Of a stretch of 17,719 bases of DNA, positions 1 to 5,491 are shown piece by piece (positions within the stretch are counted from its first letter, which is position 1; every line of letters begins with the position of its first letter). This DNA comes from Chloroflexota bacterium (GTDB lineage: Bacteria > Chloroflexota > Limnocylindria > Limnocylindrales > CSP1-4), in the NCBI GenBank assembly GCA_017860675.1, contig JAGDMV010000029.1:1-17719 (forward strand), written 5' to 3'. A program made the translations under genes and the position numbers. The notes under the pieces are model-generated. The model ran no database searches. It saw nothing but the letters and a program-made list of their open reading frames with translations, and was not told the DNA's origin.

Positions 1-271
1 GTAGCGGGTAACGCCCGTCCGCCGCGAGGCGAGGACCAGCGCCACAGAGACGAGCCCGTCCGCCGCGAGGCGGCGGGGTGAAACGCGGCAAGCTCTACCT
101 GGAGCAAGGCCAAGTAGGAGGGCGAGCCCCGGTTCGCCGGGGCGACGGCGCGCTGCCGGGCCCTCGGGTCGGCCGCACGAGCCGCCGGGCGACCGGCGGC
201 CCCAGATGGATGACCGTCGCCGCGGACGCAAGTCCGTGGCACAGAACTCGGCTTACAGGCCGTCTCGCCGG
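1..271 (+). ncRNA. rnpB: RNase P RNA, 3' portion (5' end outside window)
   Basis: This is the catalytic RNA of ribonuclease P, which trims the 5' leader from pre-tRNAs. Several conserved segments appear in the right order: GCGCCACAGAGA (about 39-50), GGTGAAACG (about 76-84), GGAGCAAGGCCAAGTAGG (about 101-118), AGATGGATGACCGTC (about 204-218) and ACAGAACTCGGCTTACAGG (241-259), the 3' strand of P4. Clear hairpins support the fold: 126-143 is a 7-bp stem with a TTCG loop, 182-199 is a 7-bp stem with a GCGA loop (P18-like), and 219-240 is a 9-bp stem with a GCAA loop (P19-like). The 5' strand of P4 and P1-P3 lie before the window, so the gene is cut by the edge. The 3' end is approximate. Only about 17 nt separate the GGTGAAACG and GGAGCAAGG blocks, so the P13/P14 module of classical type A RNAs is missing. 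Confidence 0.96.
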
Positions 272-289
272 CGCCCGCCCTGCGGCGAG
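264..289 (+). terminator. hairpin at the rnpB 3' end, possible terminator
   Basis: CTCGCCG (264-270) and CGGCGAG (283-289) form a perfect 7-bp inverted repeat with a 12-nt loop. It sits where rnpB should end and just before the convergent gene at 294. There is no T-run after it, so a classical intrinsic terminator is not shown. It overlaps the expected last bases of the RNA and might partly be an alternative pairing of the P1 3' strand. Confidence 0.35.
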
Positions 290-293
290 CCGC

Positions 294-488
294 CTACCCG
301 TTGCCGCCCTTGCCCCGCTTCTCGAAGCGGTACCGCCGGAGTCGCAGCCGCGCCTGCCGGGTCTCGTCGCTGATGCCCCTCTCGTCGGGATCCGGGACCG
401 TGGTGTACATGGTGGGCTCGGCGGGCGAACCGGGCACGAGGGCCGTCAACCGGTCCAGCAGTCGCAGGAGTCGTTCTTTTGCAGCCAT
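294..488 (-). CDS. hypothetical 64-aa protein
   Basis: This short - strand gene is not recognised. The ATG at 488 is chosen because a GGAG (plus-strand CTCC, 499-502) lies 10 nt upstream, and because residues before it in the same frame look like noncoding Arg/Pro/Cys-rich shadow. The product begins MAAKERLLRLLDRL, a short leucine-rich amphipathic stretch. A middle segment contains MYTTVPDPDE, and the C-terminus (about residues 44-63) is strongly basic, Arg/Lys-rich. There is no signal peptide or membrane segment. The gene converges on rnpB, about 23 nt beyond the RNA's 3' end, and follows the 81-aa gene on the same strand after a 173-nt gap (489-661) in which I see no further gene. No function can be assigned. 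Confidence 0.5.
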   Translation of the reverse strand: MAAKERLLRLLDRLTALVPGSPAEPTMYTTVPDPDERGISDETRQARLRLRRYRFEKRGKGGNG

Positions 489-661
489 CGGCAGCGCGCT
501 CCGCAGCCGATTGTCCGTCCCGCCCGGGTGACCAGCAAGAGCCGAACGGCAGGACCGACCGCCGGGTCGGCAGGGGGACCGGCAGACCGGGTCGGACGGC
601 GGTACGCCTCGGACCAGATCCCGGTACATGGCAACAGCGCCCCGATGGCGGTCGCTCGGCG

Positions 662-907
662 TCAGTCCTCGTCGGCGCGGAAGATGTGGGGCGCAGCGCA
701 GGCGTTGCAGATCGGCGTGGCTGCGGGCAGGTCGCCGAGCGGCATCGGCAGCAGTCGATCGGGGAAGAGGCACTCCACGTCGTAGCGGTGCGCCGGCGCG
801 GGCTCGGTCGCGATAAGGCGCCGGTACGTGCACCGCCTGATGCGAGCGTTCGCCAGGCGGTACGCCTCCGGCTCGGGAACGAGCGCCGTGGCGCGACCCA
901 GGGTCAT
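662..907 (-). CDS. hypothetical 81-aa protein with four cysteines
   Basis: The product is not a family I recognise. The ATG at 907 is preferred over an upstream in-frame ATG at 961 because GGAGGT (plus strand ACCTCC, 919-924) lies 11 nt before it. The protein has cysteines at residues 26, 46, 67 and 70, with a CNAC motif (67-70) near the end followed by His74. The layout C-x19-C-x20-CxxC suggests a small zinc- or metal-binding protein, but that is inference from cysteine spacing only. No membrane segment or signal peptide is visible. It is divergent from the LysM protein gene at 1036 and co-oriented with the 64-aa gene downstream. Confidence 0.55.
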   Translation of the reverse strand: MTLGRATALVPEPEAYRLANARIRRCTYRRLIATEPAPAHRYDVECLFPDRLLPMPLGDLPAATPICNACAAPHIFRADED

Positions 908-951
908 GCTGCAGGCTGACCTCCGCGACAGGAGCCGAGCTCCGGGCGCGC

Positions 952-981
952 AGCCTAGCACCGGGCGACGCGGCGCGGCAA
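952..981 (-). promoter_or_regulatory. candidate promoter for the 81-aa gene
   Basis: On the - strand, TTGCCG (plus-strand complement at 976-981) is followed after 18 nt by TAGGCT (952-957). This matches the -35 element at four of six positions and keeps the TA...T frame of a -10 element. The expected start would be near 945, giving a leader of about 38 nt before the ATG at 907. In DNA this GC-rich, a partial match could arise by chance. Confidence 0.35.
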
Positions 982-995
982 CTCGCGAAAGGTAC

Positions 996-1001
996 TAGAC
1001 T
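996..1001 (+). promoter_or_regulatory. candidate -10 element for the LysM protein gene
   Basis: TAGACT lies 34 nt before the GTG at 1036, inside an unusually AT-containing stretch (GGTACTAGACT) of an otherwise GC-rich intergenic region. No convincing -35 element is seen 16-18 nt upstream, so the call rests on the -10 match and position alone. Confidence 0.25.
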
Positions 1002-1035
1002 CCCGCGCGGCCGGGGGGACCTGAGCGGAGGAGCC

Positions 1036-1896
1036 GTGACCCGGGGATCGACGGCGACCGAGCGTCTCGCCGAGGCGCCCTGCCCTTACCTGCGCGCCGA
1101 GGAGGCATCGGCCCGAGGCGAGGTGGCCGCGGTGACCGACTTGGCGGGCCCCCAAGCGATCTGCGCCGCCGGCAACGATGCCTACCGGCCGGGGACGCGC
1201 CAGCAGGGGCTGTTCTGCCTCTCGCCCCGTCACCCATCCTGCCCACGGTTTCCGGCCGCCGATCGCCGGGCGGCCGAGCGCGCGGCGGCCGCTCTCCCGG
1301 GACCGGCGCCCTGGGCCGCCGCAGCCGACGCGGATGCGACAAGCGACGACCAGCCTCGTGGCCGTCGACCGTCGGCCCGGGCCGTGCCCCTGCCGACCGC
1401 GATCGCAGGCGTGGTCCTCGTGCTCGCCCTGGTGGCGGCCTTCGCCTTCACCGCGGCGCGCGGCGGGATCGACCTGGCGGCCGCCCCCGCGGGCACGGCA
1501 TCGCCGTCGCCGACCGTGCCGGCCGCGGCCGTGGAGTCGTGGGCCCCGACGCCCGGTCCGACCGCGGCCACGCCCGGACCTGCCGCCACGAGCAGCCCGG
1601 CGTCCTCGCCGACCGCCAGCCCGACGCCGGTCTCGACCGCGCCGGCGACGGCCGTCCCGACGGCCTCCCCGTCGCCGGCGGCCACCACCCCTGCCGACCC
1701 GCGCTACGCTGGCCTGAAGCCCTGCCCGGGCCGGCCCGACTGTTTCCTGTACGTGGTCAGGCGGGGGGACACCCTGTCGTCGATCGCCGCGGCGTTCGGC
1801 ATCCCGCTGCGCACGATCCGGGCCCTCAATCCCGAGATCGTGAACCCCTCGGTCATCCACGTCGGCCAGCGGATCCGCATCCCCGGCCCTTCCTGA
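1036..1896 (+). CDS. single-pass membrane protein with four-Cys N-terminal segment and C-terminal LysM domain
   Basis: A 286-aa protein that probably binds peptidoglycan outside the cell through its LysM domain. The GTG start follows GGAGGAG (1027-1033) closely. Residues 1-118 should be cytoplasmic. They hold CPYL at 16-19, Cys43, FCL at 60-62 (Cys61) and SCPRF at 68-72 (Cys69), a C-x26-C-x17-C-x7-C pattern that looks like a small metal- or cluster-binding fold of unknown role. A membrane helix spans about 120-141. Residues 143-225 are a low-complexity Ala/Pro/Ser/Thr linker typical of wall-spanning regions. The LysM domain is about 238-283, with YVVRRGDTLSSIAAAFGI, LNPEI and VGQRIRIP. Cys230 and Cys236 just before LysM may form a disulfide. 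The gene stands alone, divergent from the 81-aa gene and convergent with the gene at 1966. LysM assignment is firm; the N-terminal domain's function is unknown. Confidence 0.9.
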   Translation: MTRGSTATERLAEAPCPYLRAEEASARGEVAAVTDLAGPQAICAAGNDAYRPGTRQQGLFCLSPRHPSCPRFPAADRRAAERAAAALPGPAPWAAAADADATSDDQPRGRRPSARAVPLPTAIAGVVLVLALVAAFAFTAARGGIDLAAAPAGTASPSPTVPAAAVESWAPTPGPTAATPGPAATSSPASSPTASPTPVSTAPATAVPTASPSPAATTPADPRYAGLKPCPGRPDCFLYVVRRGDTLSSIAAAFGIPLRTIRALNPEIVNPSVIHVGQRIRIPGPS

Positions 1897-1917
1897 GCCA
1901 CAGCCGCCCGATCTGGG

Positions 1918-1939
1918 CCGCGGGCCGCCCCGCCCGCGG
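1918..1939. terminator. hairpin between convergent genes, probable bidirectional terminator
   Basis: CCGCGGGC (1918-1925) and GCCCGCGG (1932-1939) form a perfect 8-bp stem with a 6-nt loop. It lies 21 nt after the stop of the LysM protein gene and 26 nt beyond the stop of the convergent gene ending at 1966. No T-run follows on either strand, so it may stop transcription without the classical tail or simply protect 3' ends. Confidence 0.5.
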
Positions 1940-1965
1940 AGCGCATCCGGTCTGCGCCTCTGGCC

Positions 1966-2739
1966 CTACGGCGCGTCGGTCGCCCGGACCGAGCCCGTCA
2001 GCCTGCCGCTTCCCCCGTCCTCGGCGAGGCAGATCACGCTCCGATCGCCCCCCTGCCAGCCCTTCTCGCCGGGATAGATGTAGGACGAGAACACACCGGT
2101 CGAGGCTCCAACCTGCCCGCCCGTGTACTGCTCGAGGAGCGCAGCGCAGCGCTCACGGGCCGCGTTGGTGACGGCCGTCTCGTCGTACGCCGCCCCCGAA
2201 GGATCTGGCAGCTCGAACAGGCCAGTGACCTCGGCCTCGTGCGCCTCGCGGCAGCCAACGGCGGTGACGTCGGCGACCTCGTCCGCCTCTCCGGACCAGA
2301 GGAAGCAGTCACCCGTCTGCAGGTTGTCGACGTCCACCGTGCTTCCCACAGGCGGGCTCGTCGCCGGGCCGGGCGCGTCCGCCAGCAGCGCGCTCGTGTC
2401 GCATGAACCCAACACCTGGATGAGCAGATAGCCGAGAACGAGCAGGCCGAGCCATCCGCCGCAGCCACAGCCCGGGCGGCAGCCTACGCGTCCGGCAGGC
2501 TGGTCCGAACCGGTATCCGGATGGCCGCCGTCGCGGGGCGCCGCCTGTCCGCTCCCGCGTCCCGGTCGCCGGCGCGCGCCGCCCGTCCAGCGCCTCCGCT
2601 GCGCCTGGTCCGTGACCACCGGTTCGTGGCCGCCCTGTCCCGTGGCGCCGGGCTGAACCGTCCCGTGCAGGACGTTGGGAACAGGGTTCCCCTCGGCCAG
2701 GGCGTTCGGCCGCGGCTCCGGCCGGTCAGGTCGTGCCAT
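1966..2739 (-). CDS. Septum_form-type (septum formation family) membrane protein
   Basis: A 257-aa protein with a long polar Pro/Gly/Arg-rich N-terminal region (1-86), a small cysteine cluster (Cys87, Cys91, Cys93), one membrane helix (about 95-111) and an extracytoplasmic C-terminal domain. That domain has the hallmarks of the septum formation family: LQTGDCFLW (140-148), VTAVGCREAHEAEVTG (158-173), a later conserved Cys (198), and GWQGGDRSVIC (227-237). Paired cysteines suggest disulfides outside the cell. The family is named for an actinobacterial septum link, but its biochemical role is not established. It lies 66 nt downstream of the F420-type gene on the same strand and may share its transcript. 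No strong ribosome site is seen before the ATG at 2739, so the start is less certain than the domain. Confidence 0.72.
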   Translation of the reverse strand: MARPDRPEPRPNALAEGNPVPNVLHGTVQPGATGQGGHEPVVTDQAQRRRWTGGARRRPGRGSGQAAPRDGGHPDTGSDQPAGRVGCRPGCGCGGWLGLLVLGYLLIQVLGSCDTSALLADAPGPATSPPVGSTVDVDNLQTGDCFLWSGEADEVADVTAVGCREAHEAEVTGLFELPDPSGAAYDETAVTNAARERCAALLEQYTGGQVGASTGVFSSYIYPGEKGWQGGDRSVICLAEDGGSGRLTGSVRATDAP

Positions 2740-2805
2740 GCGGCTAGCGTTCCACGGCGGCCGTCCGCTGCCTAGTGCCGTCCGGCCGCTCGTGAGAGGA
2801 GCGGC

Positions 2806-3507
2806 TCAGCGCCGTCGGAGGGCAGCCACGAGCAGGGCGAGGGCGCCGGCCGAGGCTGCCGTCGACAGGATCCAGAAGCGACCCCCTGGGTCGTACGGTC
2901 CGGGCCGCAACCCGCCGACCGAGATCCGGACGACGGGGAAGGCGGCCCGCAGCTCGTCGATCCGACCGGGCGTCGCCGTGGCCAGGTCGGGCACGGTCAT
3001 CCCGCCGACGACACCCAGGTCGGCGATCAGCTGGCGGAAGGCGCGCTCCCATGCATCCGGGTCGGTGATCTCCTCGGCCCGCCCGGCCACGACGGCGCCG
3101 GGCAGGGCGACCTCCACCTCCGGATCCGCCTCGAGGTTGCGGAACCAGTGGGCCGCCCGGCCATAGCCGGCAACGACCACGATCGCCCCGTCGACGAGGG
3201 TGTAGCCGAGGGGCGCCTCGCGCAGCAGGCCGCTCTTCCGTCCTCGGGTGCGCAGGACCAGCATCGAGCCGCCGAACGGGCTGACGAGCAGCGGCCCGAG
3301 GCCGGCGCGGATCGCCGGCGCGGTGACCCAGCGGTTCAGAGCGAGGAAGAGGTGCCGCAGCGGCTCGAGCAGCCTGGTCATCAGCGGGCCGTAGGGCAGT
3401 CCCTCGTAGGGCCCCGGCGACAGGGCCGGCGGGGAGGCGAGCGACGCCGGGGTCATCGACGGGACGGGCGAGGACGCCGGCACCGGGCCGGCCGCTGTCG
3501 GTTCCAT
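2806..3507 (-). CDS. F420/deazaflavin-type nitroreductase family protein with C-terminal hydrophobic anchor
   Basis: This 233-aa protein resembles the DDN/FDOR-B group of split beta-barrel oxidoreductases, which typically use cofactor F420H2 to reduce quinones or nitro compounds. The core is about residues 55-165. LVLRTRGRKSGLLREAPLGY (83-102) carries the GRKSG phosphate-binding motif, and AHWFRNLEADPEVEV (119-133) matches the family's P-W-hN-L-x-AxP segment. Two extra parts are visible. A Pro/Ser/Ala-rich N-terminus (1-40) makes starts at Met18 (3456) or Met43 (3381) possible. A C-terminal helix (about 211-229) is hydrophobic and ends in RRR, consistent with a membrane tail facing the cytoplasm. 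It is first in a likely two-gene unit with the Septum_form gene and divergent from the dcw cluster. Cofactor choice (F420 versus FMN) cannot be read with certainty. Confidence 0.8.
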   Translation of the reverse strand: MEPTAAGPVPASSPVPSMTPASLASPPALSPGPYEGLPYGPLMTRLLEPLRHLFLALNRWVTAPAIRAGLGPLLVSPFGGSMLVLRTRGRKSGLLREAPLGYTLVDGAIVVVAGYGRAAHWFRNLEADPEVEVALPGAVVAGRAEEITDPDAWERAFRQLIADLGVVGGMTVPDLATATPGRIDELRAAFPVVRISVGGLRPGPYDPGGRFWILSTAASAGALALLVAALRRR

Positions 3508-3603
3508 GGGCCCATGCTCGCGGACCCGCCCGATCTCGTGAAGTGCCGTCAGTCACCGATCGCCGAGCACGACCGTTGCCCGTCGCGTGGCACGAAATGC
3601 GCC

Positions 3604-3631
3604 TTGACCCGCTTGCCCCGGGGTGTATGAT
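3604..3631 (+). promoter_or_regulatory. sigma70-type promoter of the dcw cluster
   Basis: TTGACC (3604-3609) and TATGAT (3626-3631) are separated by 16 nt. Both hexamers match the consensus at five of six positions, unusual in this GC-rich window. The predicted transcription start, near 3638, falls at the edge of the MraZ-type repeats, so binding there would block initiation. This is the only strong promoter seen for the whole + strand cluster. Confidence 0.7.
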
Positions 3632-3639
3632 GCCCACTC

Positions 3640-3669
3640 AGTGGCACGAAGTGGTGCCAAGTGGTGAAT
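3640..3669 (+). promoter_or_regulatory. MraZ operator: three AGTGG repeats at 10-nt spacing
   Basis: AGTGG begins at 3640, 3650 and 3660, each copy followed by 5 nt, so the sites repeat on one face of the helix. MraZ proteins are known to bind short direct G-rich repeats (TGGG- or GTGG-type) with regular spacing in front of their own operon. The array starts at the predicted +1, as expected for autorepression. TGGCAC (3642-3647) and GTGCCA (3654-3659) also form a dyad within it. A partial upstream copy, GTGGCACGAA, lies at 3587-3596, before the -35 element. Confidence 0.75.
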
Positions 3670-3753
3670 CGGGCACGGAGCGCGTGGCGGCCATCGTGCC
3701 CGAGGGAACCCGGGCCTGCGGCGCGGTGCCGGCGGACCCGGGGTGCTGATGAC

Positions 3754-3781
3754 GGGGGCCGGCGGCAAGCCGCGGGCCCCC
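3754..3781 (+). promoter_or_regulatory. strong hairpin in the mraZ 5' leader
   Basis: GGGGGCCGGCGGC (3754-3766) and GCCGCGGGCCCCC (3769-3781) pair over almost their full length with one G-G mismatch, closing on a loop of about four bases. The leader from about 3638 to the GTG at 3838 is near 200 nt and otherwise has no supportable gene. The hairpin ends 56 nt before the start codon, leaving the ribosome site free. It may be a structured regulatory leader or a stability element; an RNA motif near mraW is known from Actinomycetota, but I cannot confirm a match by eye. Confidence 0.4.
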
Positions 3782-3837
3782 GGACAGTCGCTGGACCCGC
3801 CGGCCACGGCGGCGGGAGGGAGAGGACCAGGCAGCAG

Positions 3838-4269
3838 GTGTTCACCGGCGAGTACCGGCACTCGGTGGACGCGAAGGGGCGCATCGCCGTCCCGGCGCGC
3901 TTCCGGGCGCGGCTCCAGGACGGCGCGTTCGTCGCGCGCTGGCTCGACTCCTGCCTCGCGATCTGGCCCCGGGATGCCTGGGAGCGGCTTGCCGGCAAGG
4001 TGGCCGCCCTCCCGACCGTGGAGAACGCTGGAGCCCGCGCCTTCAGCCGCTACGTCTTCGCCAGCGCCGTCGAGGTGGACTTCGACGGTCAGGGCCGGTT
4101 CGTGCTGCCGGCCTACCTGCGCGAGGCGGCGGGCCTGCAGGGGGAAGCCGTCATCGTCGGGTCGCTCGATCACGCCGAGATCTGGGCCCCCGCCCGGTGG
4201 GACGAGTACCGCAGGGCACTCGAGGAGCCGGAGGCGCTGGCGGCGCACCTGGCCGGCCTTGGGATCTAG
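3838..4269 (+). CDS. mraZ: transcriptional regulator MraZ
   Basis: MraZ is the DNA-binding regulator at the head of dcw clusters, built from two SpoVT-AbrB-like halves that assemble into a ring. From the GTG at 3838 the product is 143 aa, the usual family length. It starts VFTGEYRHSVDAKGRIAVPA, with the first DAKGR signature at 11-15 and the second-half equivalent DFDGQGRFVLPAYLR at 81-95. The frame is open 177 nt further upstream, but that stretch is Arg/Pro/Gly shadow and runs through the operator. A purine-rich ribosome site (GGGAGGGAGAGG, about 3814-3825) precedes the chosen GTG. It is first in the operon and probably represses its own promoter at 3604-3631. Confidence 0.96.
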   Translation: MFTGEYRHSVDAKGRIAVPARFRARLQDGAFVARWLDSCLAIWPRDAWERLAGKVAALPTVENAGARAFSRYVFASAVEVDFDGQGRFVLPAYLREAAGLQGEAVIVGSLDHAEIWAPARWDEYRRALEEPEALAAHLAGLGI

Positions 4270-4321
4270 CGCACTAGATGCGCTTCCAGGATCCGCTCGG
4301 GATCCGTACGTCGGTGGAGTC

Positions 4322-5269
4322 GTGGTCGAGGAAGGGCACCTGCCGGTGCTGGCGGAGGAGGTCGTAGAGATGCTCGCCCCGCACCCTGGCAGCCTCCAGA
4401 TCGACGCCACGCTGGGCGGCGGTGGGCACACCGAGCGGATCCTGGAAGCCGCCAGCCCGGACGGCCGGGTCCTCGGGCTCGATGCCGACCCGGCGGCGAT
4501 CGAGCGGACGCGACAGCGCCTCGCCCGGTTCGGCGACCGGCTCGTCCTTCGCCAGGCCAACTTCCGTGATCTGGCCACCGTCGCCCCAGCGGCCGGGTTC
4601 GGGGCGGTCGACGGCGTGCTGCTCGACCTTGGCCTGTCGTCCCACCAGCTGGCCGATCGCGAGCGGGGCTTCTCGTTCAGGACCGGGGGCCCGCTCGACA
4701 TGCGCTTCGACACTGCCCGTGGCGAACCGGCGGCCGCGCTCCTGGCGCGTCTCACCGCTGACGATCTCGCGGCCCTGCTGCGACGCTACGGCGAGGAGCC
4801 ACATGCCGGCCGGATCGCGCGGGCGATCGTGGCCGCCCGCGGCGCCGGTCCGGTCGACACGGCCGAGCGGCTGGCCGAGGTCGTGGCGTCGGCCGTCCCG
4901 CGCCGGCCTGGGCCGCCACCGCGGATCCATCCGGCGACGCGCACCTTCCAGGCGCTGCGGATCGCCGTCAACGACGAGCTCGGGGCACTGGTCGCCGTCC
5001 TGCCGGCAGCCCTCGATCTCCTCCGGCCGGGCGGTCGACTGGCCGTCCTGGCGTATCACTCGCTCGAGGACCGGATCGTGAAGCGGTTCGTGGCAGCCGA
5101 ACGGCGCGGCTGTGTCTGCCCGCCGGTGTTCCCGGTCTGTCGCTGCGGCCGCTCCCCGAGGCTCCGGCCGGTCGGCCGCCAGCCGACGGTGCCGGTCGAG
5201 CAGGAAGTCGCGGCCAACCCTCGCGCCCGGAGCGCCCGTCTCCGGGTGGCAGAGCGCCTGGCCGCCTGA
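4322..5269 (+). CDS. rsmH: 16S rRNA (cytosine1402-N4)-methyltransferase RsmH (MraW)
   Basis: RsmH transfers a methyl group from S-adenosylmethionine to N4 of C1402 in 16S rRNA. The 315-aa product has HLPVLAEEV (6-14), the SAM-binding DATLGGGGHTERIL (28-41), LDADP (53-57), LDLGLSSHQL (101-110), HPATRTFQALRIAVNDEL (203-220) and YHSLEDRIVKRF (245-256). Cys264, 266, 273 and 275 form the family's small cysteine cluster. The GTG at 4322 is chosen because it is the nearest start before the conserved HxPVL motif. Its GGAG is only 2 nt away, so initiation may be weak. A GTG at 4346 has a better placed GAGGAAGGG but would cut into that motif. It lies 52 nt after mraZ. The same frame is open far upstream across mraZ, without protein-like content. 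Confidence 0.95.
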   Translation: MVEEGHLPVLAEEVVEMLAPHPGSLQIDATLGGGGHTERILEAASPDGRVLGLDADPAAIERTRQRLARFGDRLVLRQANFRDLATVAPAAGFGAVDGVLLDLGLSSHQLADRERGFSFRTGGPLDMRFDTARGEPAAALLARLTADDLAALLRRYGEEPHAGRIARAIVAARGAGPVDTAERLAEVVASAVPRRPGPPPRIHPATRTFQALRIAVNDELGALVAVLPAALDLLRPGGRLAVLAYHSLEDRIVKRFVAAERRGCVCPPVFPVCRCGRSPRLRPVGRQPTVPVEQEVAANPRARSARLRVAERLAA

Positions 5270-5285
5270 GCACCGACCGCCGAGG

Positions 5286-5293
5286 AAGGAGGG
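5286..5293 (+). promoter_or_regulatory. strong ribosome binding site of the 63-aa ORF
   Basis: AAGGAGGG lies 6 nt before the ATG at 5300 and is the best-placed Shine-Dalgarno site in the window. It is the main evidence that the small ORF between rsmH and ftsL is translated. Confidence 0.75.
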
Positions 5294-5299
5294 AGCGCG

Positions 5300-5491
5300 A
5301 TGAGCAAGCACCACCAGGCCAGCCGACGCCGGTCGTATCGTCGCCGGCAGCACGAGCTGCACGAGCGTTTCGACCACCAGGACCGCCGCCCGACCGATCC
5401 GGCGGAGACACGGGATGAGGCCGTCGCCCTCGAGGAGAGGCATGCCGGGCTCGTCCGCTGGCCGACGCCGGCATGGGCCGGCCTGCGCTGA
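5300..5491 (+). CDS. uncharacterised 63-aa basic protein between rsmH and ftsL
   Basis: A small ORF not recognised as any known dcw gene. It starts 30 nt after rsmH behind a very strong ribosome site, and its stop codon overlaps the next start as TGATG (5489-5493), so it is positioned to couple translation into the ftsL-like gene. The first 30 residues are very rich in Arg and His (for example RRRSYRRRQHELHERF, 9-24), the middle is acidic (about 33-47), and the tail (53-63) has two Trp and several Pro. There is no membrane segment, so it should be cytoplasmic; nucleic-acid or membrane-surface contact is possible but not shown. It could also act mainly as a coupling leader peptide. Confidence 0.6.
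   Translation: MSKHHQASRRRSYRRRQHELHERFDHQDRRPTDPAETRDEAVALEERHAGLVRWPTPAWAGLR

Noticed and set aside
489..661. Possible extra coding region between the two small - strand genes
   Set aside because: Frames here give only Arg/Pro/Cys-rich translations without ribosome sites; nothing supportable was seen.
955..1860. Long - strand open frame opposite the LysM protein gene (about 300 codons)
   Set aside because: Its translation is almost pure Arg/Gly runs, caused by the Ala/Pro/Ser/Thr-coding strand opposite; no domain is visible, while the + strand has a clear LysM domain.
3661..3837. Earlier GTG start for mraZ at 3661 giving 202 aa
   Set aside because: It would lie inside the AGTGG operator repeats, has no ribosome site, and adds 59 residues with no match to MraZ, whose usual length is met from 3838.
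3743..4321. Upstream extension of the rsmH frame through mraZ
   Set aside because: Open only because GC-rich DNA has few stops; residues are Ser/Arg/Pro shadow of mraZ, and the RsmH fold starts at HLPVL just after 4322.
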